DNA from: Juglans regia
Taxonomy: Eukaryota > Streptophyta > Magnoliopsida > Fagales > Juglandaceae
Assembly: GCF_001411555.2 (NCBI RefSeq)
Contig: NC_049904.1
Span: 28,657,370-28,721,369, forward strand
DNA length: 64,000 nt
Reading direction: 5' to 3'
A program made the translations under genes and the position numbers. This document shows positions 10,202 through 19,982 of the stretch, piece by piece. How positions within the stretch are numbered: the first letter of the stretch is position 1; each line of letters begins with the position of its first letter. Under the pieces are notes generated by a model, which saw only the letters and a program-made list of their open reading frames with translations, ran no database searches and had not been told where the DNA came from.

Positions 10202-13021
10202 TTATAGCAGCCGAAGTGGTTTCAAGGTGGTGACTACCCCCGACTCGTTTGAACAAAGGCAAGAGCATTCTGGTTCAGTTAATTCCCTCTTAACAAGCCG
10301 TTTCTCTCGATTAATCATCAATTTGACTAAGGGTAGCTTCTGTGAGACTTGGTGCCAAATTTCATTCACAGTTCCGTTCTGTTCTTCATATTGGAAGTAA
10401 TGCTTTATCTGAATAGAATAATTAAAATTAAAATATTTGAATTCTGAAAGCTAAGGTTAATTACATACCATTTTAACTGATGAAAACAAATGGAATGGCT
10501 GGGGAAAAAACGATGCTGTTTCAAAGCACAAATGCACAAAATACAAAATTTCAATATCAAAGTTGCATTTAGCTGTAATCTTCATCTTATAATATTGCAA
10601 TAACCATCAAAACTGTAAGAACAAATTTGACAAACCTAGTGTCATAGTTCCAAGTGTGGTAGGTAAACCACCAAATCTTCCTTCAATTTCTCACTTTTCC
10701 CCATAGTGTGGCTAATTAATTGCATTGAAAAACTTTAAAGGGATTTCTTGTGGGGGCATTTGGCGGTGAGTTCAAGTTCTATTTAGGACCTGTTTGGGAA
10801 GTGAGATAATCTAATCTCATCTTAAAACTTCTCATAATTTTCTTCCCAAACATCACTCAAACACAAATACTTTTTTTTTTTTTTTTTTATAAGTCACTCA
10901 AACACAAATACTTTTCAATTTCAAATTTTCAAATTTTCAACTTTTTCATCTAATCATTACAATTTTCTCAAATTTCTAAACAAAATACAAAAAACAATAC
11001 TACCTTTTCAAATTTCAAAACAAAAATTATATTAAAAAATAATATTCTAACAATATTTTAACTTTATAATATTTTTATTCAACTTTTTTTCTCTCATTTC
11101 CCAACACCCAATAAAACATCTTAACTCAAACCATTTCACTACTATTTAAAAACTATTTCACTACTATTTACAAAATTATCATCTCATCTCACTTTCCAAA
11201 CAGCCCTTAGTTAGCTGGTCTAAGATTTGTATCCCTATTTCTTCAAGAGGGTGGGAGAAACCTAATGTTGTTCAAAATATCAAAATAGCTCTTTTGGGTA
11301 AGAGGTGATTGAGAATTATATATTAAAGAGAACATGCGGAATATGAAAAATATGCAAATGGTACTAACCTCTTTCAGCTCTTTCTGAAATTGCAGAAGCC
11401 TCTTGGTGGTTACCGCTCTCAGCATTGAAACTAAGAATCCTGGTTTAAGAGCAGACGTGGAATCTACAAATATTCCAATCTTTGTATAGTCTATAACATC
11501 TTCAAAAGGTAATACAATACTATCACTGATTATAACTGGGATACACAAGCTAACTATAGAATCAAAGAGTCGGCAAGCTGATGGAGTATCACCCGCAGGA
11601 TTCAAACAGAACTTAGATGTATGCATCCCTTGTGAAGCAGCGCGTCGATTCTCTCTGGATTGTGTTCCATGTCTTATTATGACATCTCCTTCTTTTTCAA
11701 GTACTTGGAAAAGTAAATCACGAATTTTTCCTCCCTATATATACAAAAGAAGACATAATATCAGAAGATAAGGGAATTAGAAAATAATCCCACTCATGAA
11801 ATTATTTTTCTAGTAACCAAGCATATGCAAATATCTGCATCAAAGCATATACAAATATCTCTATCGCAATATAATGTGTCCGGTTAATATAGATGGTTAT
11901 GGCATTAAGCCAATTATCCAGATTTGACCATCAGCAATCAACAACTGTTACTGCAGAACTCATGGCCCATGCTAAACCGATAGAAAAAGGATCTGTTAAC
12001 AAAAAGAAGATGCCAGTCGTCAACAGGGAGACTATCAATCATCTAGATAGCCACTTCTGTTGACGATGCAACACATCGACCCAGCCGGTACAAAATCAAC
12101 AATAATCACAACATAAACGCCAAAAAAAGAAAAAAAAACAACAGAACTAATCTATTGCATTACCTCTTTGCGATACCGTGCCCCCATGAAGAACAACAGC
12201 GTCTTCCGATTCCCTACACCCACATCGCCATTAAAGGTATTAATCCGGTGCGAGTACGGTAAGATCACGTCCTTGACCAACGATGCTTGATCCGGTCTCA
12301 ACCGCCCGAAATCCGAAACTAACAGAATGCTATTCTTAATCCTATCAATCACTTTGTATAAAGCGTTTGGGTCCTGAGCTATGATCACGTGATCCCGCCC
12401 ATTGTTTCTCTTCCAGTACTCCTGCTCCTCCAGCCACTCCAACAAAGCCTCCTGTGTCTCCTCGTCGCTGTACAATACCTGGCCCTGGTCCTGACTCGAC
12501 CCAGATGCCCGGATCGGGTTCACGATCAGGCTCAAGGACGAGAAGAACGACACGTAGAACAGATCCGCTTCGTCCGGATCCAAAACCCTGACAACGGGCG
12601 ATCCGATCCTCTCAGAATCGGGTCGCATCAGATCCGAGAACAAGTACCACTCCCCCATGTGCTGATGGCCAGGGTACTTGAGCAGTGTCACGTCATCGAC
12701 GGGTCGACCACCACGGGCGATGGAATGGTGCTCGACGACGCCGTGCGTGAACCTCCTGGGCAGATCGTAGAGGTAGATTTTCACACGCGGAGCTGATTCA
12801 CCTGGAAGTTTCTCCGGATTATCTCGGGAAAGTTCGAGCTCCCGAGAAAATTCATTGATGGCTGCAGCTGAATTCGCGAAGCTGAAGGGGAGTGTAGCCT
12901 CAAGCTTGGAGGAGGAAGAAGAGTTAGCAGGACTGAGGAAGGTGCTGATCAAGGCATAGACGATGAGAATGATGAGGATGGTAGCGAGGGTTTGCTTGAG
13001 CAGCAAGGATTTCCGCGCCAT
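10202..13021 (-). CDS. ARAD1: ARAD1-like arabinosyltransferase (GT47 exostosin family), 3 exons
   Basis: Golgi type II glycosyltransferase; in Arabidopsis, ARAD1 (At2g35100) is implicated in the arabinan side chains of rhamnogalacturonan I. Coding exons in transcription order are 13021-12164, 11734-11369 and 10408-10202. Junctions are GT-AG and all phases are 0, giving 476 residues. I chose the Met of [12 protein letters not shown] because it directly precedes the hydrophobic signal anchor ([18 protein letters not shown], residues ~12-29). An upstream in-frame Met at 13138 would add 39 residues unlike the family. Exostosin-family stretches include [20 protein letters not shown] near residue 80, [17 protein letters not shown], and in exon 2 [20 protein letters not shown] followed by IPVIISD. 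The last exon is Cys-rich (ECSCLC) near the C-terminus. A Tourist-like MITE lies in intron 2. It is convergent with NAP1, as expected from Arabidopsis gene order. Confidence 0.93.
10786..11206. mobile_element. Tourist/Harbinger-like MITE (421 bp) in ARAD1 intron 2
   Basis: Starts GGACCTGTTTGGGAAGTGAGAT and ends in its imperfect inverse (..ATCTCACTTTCCAAACAGCCC). TTA duplications lie at 10783-10785 and 11207-11209. Three-base TWA-type duplications and GGnCCTGTTTGG termini fit PIF/Harbinger MITEs. The interior is AT-rich and non-coding, and a tail-only LINE insertion (10871-10894) sits inside it. It belongs with the copies at 22994, 43883, 59026 and 60834. Confidence 0.85.
10871..10894 (-). mobile_element. 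Tail-only LINE insertion (24 bp)
   Basis: Only a T-run plus ATAAGT (minus strand ACTTAT-polyA) is inserted, flanked by a perfect 17-bp direct repeat cactcaaacacaaatac at 10854-10870 and 10895-10911. It is nested within the MITE, so it is younger than the MITE. Confidence 0.75.
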
Positions 13022-13589
13022 TGTAAAAACCAGGTTTTGAGTTAGGGTTAGGGTATGGGCTTGAGTTAGAAAGGCAGTGGAAGAGTGAGGAGGTGGGGAA
13101 ATGGGTTTGGATCTCTTGGCTTTCGACCGTTCGCTCATGGGGATCGAGGGAGGGTACGGCCTTAAAAGAGCAAAAGTGGAATTGCAAAGCTTTCTAATAA
13201 GATGGGTAGGGAGACGTTTTAGCTATTTGGAAACATCAACAAAAGCATATTGAGTAGAGATTTTCTCCACAAAGCATCGTTTAAATCCAAAAATAAAATA
13301 GACATATAAAATGAAAACGTAGGGATTAATTAATCAAAACTTCCTTTATTGAATTTGCTTTCATTGTTGATTGATGATTGATGTTGGTACCTATATATAT
13401 ATATATATATAATAGAGATGTTGATTGATGAAAATAGACCAAGACAATGACATTTTTTTTAATTTCGTATATTCATTAATATGGGTATCAATATCATATT
13501 TGTGAGGATAATGGTTTTTTTTTTAAATATATAATAATAAAAATACTCTATTTATTGTACTTTTAAAAATATGAGTTATTGGTTAAACC
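13022..13589. other. 5' flank of the ARAD1-like gene
   Basis: Presumed 5'UTR and promoter of the ARAD1-like gene, then AT-rich spacer with an (AT)n microsatellite at 13392-13411. No promoter element could be fixed confidently. Confidence 0.4.
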
Positions 13590-14137
13590 AGGGGTGGGAG
13601 TGGGGGCCCGCCCCCCACTACCCCGGCCCCTTCCGCCCCTCCATGCATGAAGGACCCCTGGCAGGGGGCGGGCTGACCTTAACGGGGCCTCGCCCTGCAC
13701 TCCGCTTCGCATTCTCCCATATTTTTAATAAAAAATATTATTATTTATATTTATATAAATATAATGTACATATATATATATATATACAATTTGTTAAAAA
13801 CTTGAGTTCAAGTTAATGGATTACTTTGACCTTCTAGACCAACTTTTATATAGGAGGTTAAGGTAATACAATAGTCATTATTAAGCAATGCGAGACTTAA
13901 CCAAAATACAACTCTAATGAGTATATATTTTTTTAATAAAATTTATAATTATATTATATTATAATTTAGGTCTAAAAAAATTTTAGACAAAAAAAAATAT
14001 AGATCCAATGAATCACTGGATTAAACAGAAGGCGGGGCGGGGTAGAGTCCGGTTTCAACCCCATCCCCCATACCGGGGCAGGGGGCAGGGTTGAAAACCC
14101 TTCCCCCCACATGGTGGGGGGCGGGTAGCACCCCTAG
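13590..14137. mobile_element. hAT-like non-autonomous element with GC-rich ends (548 bp)
   Basis: Short inverted termini AGGGGTG / CACCCCT bracket G/C-rich subterminal blocks (gggggcccgcccccc at the left; ggggcgggg and tggggggcgggta at the right) around an AT-rich core. Flanks are an imperfect 8-bp repeat, gttaaacc at 13582-13589 and tttaaacc at 14138-14145. An 8-bp duplication with AGGGGTG termini fits hAT. No transposase is encoded. Confidence 0.65.
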
Positions 14138-15400
14138 TTTAAACCATATCTCTTTCTAATCTGGTTTTCGTCAAGGAAGCCTCTTCCCTCTCATTCTTTT
14201 CTTCCTTCATTCACTCACCTTGTCTATTAATGTTTTTTTTTCTTTTTTTTTTTTTTACTTTTATTTTGCTTTCTTCAAAAAAGACAGATCTACAATTTTC
14301 TGATAACTATCGAGAGACACGCACGATACAAATAGACTCGCAGGTCGAAAATCGTAAGGAAAGTGCTGGTTTTGCAAAAATCACCATGTGTGGTTCTCAC
14401 GGGCCTCCCACATCTGTGTGTGGTCTTCACACACTACCCCTTCCGGCAACCCTTATTGACACGTGCCGAATTACCGGACTCGCCACCATTAGACCTTTTA
14501 AATATAACATTTGTGGATGAAAAAAGACAAGTGTGTTGCCTTCAAGGGCTGTCACAAATTTTGAAGTCTACCAAAGTTGGTCCAAACTGTAATCCGTCAT
14601 TTTTCTCATCTATCTTATTGCTTTCCTTTTTAGTTTCCTTATTGTTAATTAAAATAAAAAAAGAGTTCGTCTCTCGAATGTTTGTATGTAGAGGTTGAGT
14701 CATCTCTTTCTATGAAGTGTGATGTTGAGTCTCTATTTAGGCAGAGAGTATTGTCTATTGGATGTTTGTTTGTAGAGAATATCAACAATAATGAAGACCA
14801 GACCAGTCACAAAAGGAAATAGTATACTGGTGGAGTTTCAAATGCATTATTTTAGTTTACGATGTCACGTTTGATATGAAGATATCCTATAATGTATTTG
14901 ATCATGAATGTAAGTTTCTTTTATGAATGAATTATGACAGTTTTCCTTTAAAAAAAAAAGAATATGAGTTATTATATTTTCAAGTCGATATGCAGACACT
15001 ATCTACGTCACTTAAATAGTAAAATTTCATTTGTAAAATTTAAAATTTAAAATTTATCTTTAAAATCAAGTTATGTTATATAAATATCTCCTTAATTGTG
15101 TATGTATACCCTTGATAATAGAAGTTTTCAAAAATATTGGAATAATATGGTAGACATGGAGAATTACTATGCATAGTAAAGGTGTCCTCTTGAATTGAAG
15201 TTTCACTTATTGCATGGTCAACAATGGCCTCAAACTTAAATTATGATTGTTTAGGCTTACGAAATTACGAAACTAGGCTAGACTCCCCAAAGGCCTAAGA
15301 AAGCCCGAGGCAAGGCTAATAAAGACATTTCGAATACAAGATGTAATCTTGTTTTCGTAGGTGTCGGATGGAATCCGGCCAGCACACCATTTGGTAATCG
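14138..15400. other. Intergenic, no supported gene
   Basis: Between the hAT-like element and the next transcription unit. It is AT-rich with pyrimidine tracts. Small frames here have no family resemblance. Confidence 0.5.
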
Positions 15401-15491
15401 CCTCCGTTCGAGCCCAGAAAGTGAAACCTTCCTTCCCTCTTTTCCAAAGCAAAGATCCTAATCTTCCACACACAAACACCAGCGACCCCAA
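15400..15491 (+). other. Probable non-coding first exon of the ATP-synthase subunit gene
   Basis: A C/A-rich leader ends in CCCCAA|GTAAGTAT at 15491/15492, a strong plant donor. The next acceptor in the same direction is immediately before the ATG at 16524. The transcription start is not defined; this is inference from splice signals. Confidence 0.5.
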
Positions 15492-15876
15492 GTAAGTATA
15501 TTGCTTTTCGCTTTGACGTAAGCGGTAACCCGATCGTATTCTTGATTCGCATTTCCAATTCGATTTCCTTTCATCTTCATAAAACAAGCATTACGTTACG
15601 TTAGGGTTTCTGCGTTTATTTTGTATCGTAGTTTATTTTTTCGCGTGGCATCTATTGGCTGGGCGAGCTATTGATATCTGTAATTATTTCCCCTCTTTTT
15701 TGTTACTGAGAAATCTGTAGAAATTGGATTTGAAAGGAAACGAACAATAGGAAAGAACATTGCTTTGGAAATGAAGGGATATCCAAAATATGTAATTAGG
15801 GAACCAATGAACATGGTTTTTTGGAATACATTTTCAAGTTTAATAGAAGGGTTAGAATTGGGACTATGAGTGTGGC

Positions 15877-16283
15877 TGTTATGAACCCACTAGGTAGAAC
15901 TCACCCTTGAAAACTAGCTTACAAGGGAAGGGTGCCTAGGAGCTTATAAACCATCAACTAATCTCATACTTAGTCAATGTGGGATCGTAACAACCACCAC
16001 GCTCCGCAACCGACGTCCACGGCGGTCCCGGCGCTCACACGGGCTGGCTGTGCGCTAGGTCTTTTCCTAGCTCCGGGCGAACACTGCCATGCCGGCATCA
16101 CCCCCCGTGCCGCACGATTGCAACCGTCGCAACATGGTCTTAGATGTGGGGTGGCTCTGATACCATTTGTTATGAACCCACTAGGTAGAACTCACCCTTG
16201 AAAACTAGCTTACAAGGGAAGGGTGCCTAGGAGCTTATAAACCATCAACTAATCCCATACTTAGTCAATGTGGGATCGTAACA
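15877..16283 (-). mobile_element. TRIM (terminal-repeat retrotransposon in miniature), 407 bp
   Basis: Two near-identical 116-bp LTRs at 15877-15992 and 16168-16283, each beginning TGTTATGAACCCAC and ending GATCGTAACA on the plus strand (TG..CA). A perfect 5-bp target duplication GTGGC flanks the element (15872-15876, 16284-16288). Just inside the right LTR lies ggctctgataccat, which on the minus strand reads ATGGTATCAGAGCC, an initiator-tRNA-Met primer-binding site. The element is therefore minus-oriented. The 175-bp interior is GC-rich and non-coding, which defines a TRIM. It sits in the 5'UTR intron of the ATP-synthase subunit gene. Confidence 0.92.
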
Positions 16284-16523
16284 GTGGCGTTAAGTCTTAT
16301 CGAGGTCAATATTATTCTGGGAAATTTTGAGGTTTCTACCACTTGGTTTGGCTTGAAACGCCCATAGTGATTTTATGATTTCATAAATTTTTTAATTAAA
16401 CCCAATGAGGCCTAGCTCTTCTTTGTTTGCGAATGGTTCTTTCCCTTTTCTTTGATGGAAAATCTCTCCCTTAAAAGTCTTCTTAGCTAAAAAGTAAGGT
16501 TATTTAGGGTCCCTGCATAGCAG

Positions 16524-16802
16524 ATGGCATTGAGGAACTTCTACAATGAGATCAAGGGACTGAAAGTAAAGGAACTGCCCAACCATGTGAAGCCGATGCT
16601 CTCCATCAACTATCTGAAGAGTGCAATACAGAGAGGGCTGGACAACTATCATGCCAAGTACATCCAAACCAGCTCCATCGATCCACTCTACCATGTCTGT
16701 TTTGGTGGGATGATATTCTCCTACCTGGTTGCACTCCCTGAGGAACGACGCCACCTTGAGCACCAGCAGCATGCTAAGGAGCACGGCCATGGAAGTCATT
16801 GA
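16524..16802 (+). CDS. Mitochondrial FoF1-ATP synthase small-subunit-like protein (92 aa)
   Basis: A 92-residue protein starting MALRNFYNEIKGLKVKELPN. The ATG follows directly on an acceptor (gcatagcag|ATG), so the whole coding region lies in one exon. A single hydrophobic segment (about residues 58-71, VCFGGMIFSYLVAL) is followed by a charged, His-rich tail (EERRHLEHQQHAKEHGHG). This matches a highly conserved short plant protein that I recall being assigned to mitochondrial complex V (subunit f-like), formerly called a fibre protein; that functional label is from memory. Upstream a 1.03-kb 5'UTR intron (15492-16523) contains a TRIM. Downstream the 3'UTR appears split by an intron (16828-17492). 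Confidence 0.75.
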   Translation: MALRNFYNEIKGLKVKELPNHVKPMLSINYLKSAIQRGLDNYHAKYIQTSSIDPLYHVCFGGMIFSYLVALPEERRHLEHQQHAKEHGHGSH

Positions 16803-18221
16803 TGATCAGTCAGTCAGTTATTGCAGGTGTATGCTCAAATGAGTAATTTTATTTTTCTTTTTAATTATTATCATGGATGATTCTGATTTTCGATTGATGC
16901 AAGTATTTGATTGATGGTTTTGTTTTACTTCTTGATTTGGTTGGTAGGTTTGCTGGCTTTAATGTCCATCTTTTGTGGGTTGTACAAGGTTTCAGTATTA
17001 GATGGATGCGTATGTTTGAAGTAATAATTTATTTTTTCTTGTTTCATTGATTTGATCCATGGGTTCTGTTTTCAGCATCATGCTGTTTTAATAGGTCTAG
17101 GATGTCTACATGTTCGATTGATGTTAGTTATTCTAATGGTTCTGAAATCTTATAGATTTTGTTCAACATTTTGCCTCTATCAGGCGATGGTTTTAAAGAG
17201 AATTGTGATGTTTGGTTGGTTTGATATAAGATATTGTTGGTGAGATATCATGATATTAGGTGTGTATGTCGTTCGATGTAATCTTTGATTCTTTTTGTTC
17301 CTTTAATTGGTGGTTTTGAATCTGTAAATGTTGAATGTCGAGGTTTTAGAGAATCTCATTTAGTGTTGTGTATGCCTCTCTTTCTTTTTTCCATGTAAAT
17401 GCATATCGGACGGGTAAGATTGATGACTGAGTAATGTTTTGGCCCAGCACTAAATGTAGGTGCCTAATACTCTCTGTTTCTTCGGTTTGCAGGTTCCCAT
17501 TTGTCGATTGGGTGACAATTGAAATGCGTACTGGTCTTCAGTTTTGGGATCTTGAAAATGTTAAGAGATGCTGTCTTTTTAATTGCTTTTTTCAGCATGA
17601 AGTGATGCAATAAAATCTTCATAAACACTATGCACTGTACTTTTGTTTTGAGATTGTCGAATGAATTGTTGCCGAGTCCTGTTGAAGAGCGGATGTTGTT
17701 TTTGGCTTCTGTCGTTACTGGTGATGTGAGTCTCAATTACCAAAGATGTTAGAAACTTATCAGTTACAGCAACGATAGGTTGCCAAGGTGACTGGTACGG
17801 TGCACCTGATGAACGCAAAAAATGAAGTATGACCAATTTGTAGCTTTATCATCTTTCCAACTTTATAAAGAGTCTGAAATATTTGGAACCGTATTTACTT
17901 GAATTCGGAAGCTCCAAATATGTGCCATGTTCTGGTGTATTTCAATATCGTCATTTTCTGAGGTGTTCTTCAAGAATCAAAACCTGCTACTGCTCCAAGG
18001 TTTGGATTAGGTATCATCGTGAATTATATGAATTCCGGGCAATTCAAGGGCCATTTCTGTATTATTAATGAGCACGATACGTTTTATCTATTAAACACCA
18101 ACGAAGAAAATTCATGCTCAGGACTTAGCTTGTTGCTTTACCGTGGAAAAGTGTTCTACACAATCCTTTTTAGAATCATCTTTTCATCATCCTCTTAGTA
18201 ATGAATAATAGTTATTTATGA
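16803..18221 (+). other. 3'UTR with intron of the ATP-synthase subunit gene, then spacer
   Basis: After the stop codon, attgcag|gtgtatg at 16827/16828 is a good donor and ggtttgcag|gttccc at 17492/17493 a good acceptor. This suggests a 665-bp intron in the 3'UTR. Transcribed sequence probably ends before about 17.9 kb. Nothing coding was recognised to 18221. Confidence 0.45.
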
Positions 18222-18614
18222 TAGGCCTGTGCAAAAAGCCCGATGGGCCGATCAACCTGCATGACCCGATTGGATTTACCCGACAATAATCGGGTTCATC
18301 GGGTCCAGATCATCTAACGGGTTCGATGATTCTCATGTCGGTTGAAACCGATCACCGACAGATTTGATCTTGCGTCGATCTTCGGCAGATTTTGAACGAG
18401 CTACTCACAAAAACTCATCGATCTACGACGGATTCTCCACTGCTAATCAGACCCACCAAGAAATCAACAGTTTTACATTTTTCTCTGAGAATAAATCAAG
18501 CAAAGCCTCTGCTTCCTCCCGAGGTGAAGGTCGTCGATGATTTCAAAGAAAATTAAATAGATCTTGAACTAGATCTCAAAGAAAATGAAATACATCATAA
18601 AGAAAATGAAATAC

Positions 18615-18759
18615 ATCATAAGCTTCATCACCGATGAGGCATCCGACAAGTTCTAGATGTAGAAGCGACGATCAACGACGATGATCTGCGCGCGGTGGGC
18701 CCTGACCACCCTCGACTTCGAGGACTACGTGGAGCCCCTCAAGGTGTACCTGCAGAGAA
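18615..18759 (+). pseudogene. NF-YB (CCAAT-binding factor subunit B) histone-fold fragment, broken
   Basis: Frame 1 reads ISFITDEASDK and later LTTLDFEDYVEPLKVYLQ, the helix 2 to helix 3 segment of plant NF-YB proteins (the conserved family pattern is ISFIT.EASDK...FEDYVEPLKVYL). Between them lie two stop codons (18652-18660 region) and a frame slip. A neighbouring frame reads INDDDL, resembling the INGDDLLWAM block. The fragment lacks start, N-terminus and termination, and is embedded in a hAT element, so it is a transduplicated pseudogene, not a working transcription factor. Confidence 0.8.
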
Positions 18760-18762
18760 AGG

Positions 18763-18950
18763 GTGGGTTTGGGAGGGGAAAGGCTAAGTTGCAGAGGGAG
18801 GGTGGGTTTCGGATGCAGAGGAAAGGTGGGTTTGGGAGGGGGAAGGCTGAGCTGCAGAGGGAGGGTGGGTTTCGGATGCAGAGGAAAGGTGGGTTTGGGA
18901 GGGGGAAGGCTGAGCTGCAGAGGGAGGGTGGGTTTCGGAGGGAAAAAGTC
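18763..18950. repeat. 63-bp tandem repeat, about 3 copies, inside the hAT element
   Basis: Units start at 18763, 18826 and 18889, each beginning gtgggtttgggagggg and containing ctgcagagggagggtgggtt. The period is a multiple of three, so all frames stay open across it, producing spurious Gly/Arg-rich or Pro/Leu-rich ORFs on both strands. Confidence 0.95.
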
Positions 18951-19221
18951 TGAGCTGCAGATGAGAGGAAGAGGAAGAGAAGAAACGGACCATGTGCGAG
19001 AGGCTGAGTTTGCAGAGGAGCATGAAAGGGGCGTGGTCGCGTGGGTCTGCAAATGAAGATGAACGGGCTAGAATTGAGAAAGACGATAAAAAGCAAGACA
19101 AACGGGTTCGACCCGATCCGACATTTACGGGTCGGGTCAAGTCGAGCTAAAACTCCGCTTCACTGCGGGTCGGGTCGGGCCGGTCCAAAATTTGGTCGGG
19201 TCAGATCTCTGTGCAGCCCTA

Positions 19222-19982
19222 ATTTATGATGATAAATAATTATCACTTATCATCCAATCATTAGTTACTACTGCTACATATAGGAATGGTGATTAAGAGG
19301 ATGGTGGACAGTTTTTCTTTACCATGTCGTATTATATATAACTAACACAATTTAATATGCCGTGTTCAACTGATTCATTCATATTTATACCATAAAATAG
19401 ACATTTCAATCAGTGACAGTAAAATGATGCCTTGCTGTAATCCCCAAAAAATCATAGTCACTCTTTTAAACGTTGGTTTTTGATGGAGACTCTATACCTA
19501 TGAAAACCAGCAACCTCGTGTTTTCCGACTAAAATATTGGACTTTTAGGCTTTGCGTCCCGTGTCTTGTCTACACAGAACCAAACCTAAAGGTACCTTGA
19601 TAGGACAAAATCTTGAACCTAGGGAGAAAGCACAAATCTTATACCTTACTAGGACGTTTGGAAAAAAATCGACAACACCGGGGTGGTAACTTGTAAATAG
19701 AAAAGTGAAATAAAATTAAACAGAATCAACTAATAGCTCTACAGGATCCAAAGGCAAGCAGAATTGTGAAATGCAGAAGGTAACAAATATAAAATAATCA
19801 AGAATGTATGAAGATAAACATCATAGTAGAGAAAAGTTAGGTTTATATCAGTGAAAATAGCTTGTCCAGCAGTATAGATCTCACTTCCAGTGTTGGAAAG
19901 TTGCACAATAATAATAATAATGAAAGAAAATTGCTGATTCAGACTCGTATACTAATAATCCAGTAGAGCATATAAGCACCTG
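19222..19982. other. Spacer and probable coatomer delta 3'UTR
   Basis: AT-rich, with no gene recognised. The part nearest 19982 is presumably the minus-strand 3'UTR of the coatomer gene; its end is not defined. Confidence 0.45.

Larger units (their letters stand above)
18222..19221. mobile_element. hAT-type non-autonomous element carrying a captured NF-YB fragment (1,000 bp)
   Basis: Termini TAGGCCTGTGCA and TGTGCAGCCCTA are inverted. A perfect 8-bp duplication ATTTATGA flanks the element (18214-18221, 19222-19229), which is diagnostic for hAT. Subterminal regions are rich in CGGGT/GGGTCGGG direct repeats. The interior contains a decayed NF-YB histone-fold fragment (18615-18759) and a 63-bp tandem repeat (from 18763). 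No transposase is encoded. A MITE-sized hAT carrying host coding sequence is a 'Pack' type element. Confidence 0.85.

Noticed and set aside
13022..13138. Longer N-terminus for the ARAD1-like protein (extra 39 residues from 13138)
   Set aside because: The extension is low-complexity and would move the signal anchor away from the N-terminus; the family starts at MARKS-like sequence.
15273..15587. 104-aa minus-strand ORF
   Set aside because: Overlaps the probable 5'UTR exon and donor site of the plus-strand ATP-synthase gene; no homology recognised.
18672..19140. Repeat-rich ORFs (Gly/Arg or Pro/Leu) on both strands
   Set aside because: Products of the 63-bp tandem repeat, whose period is a multiple of three; not genes.
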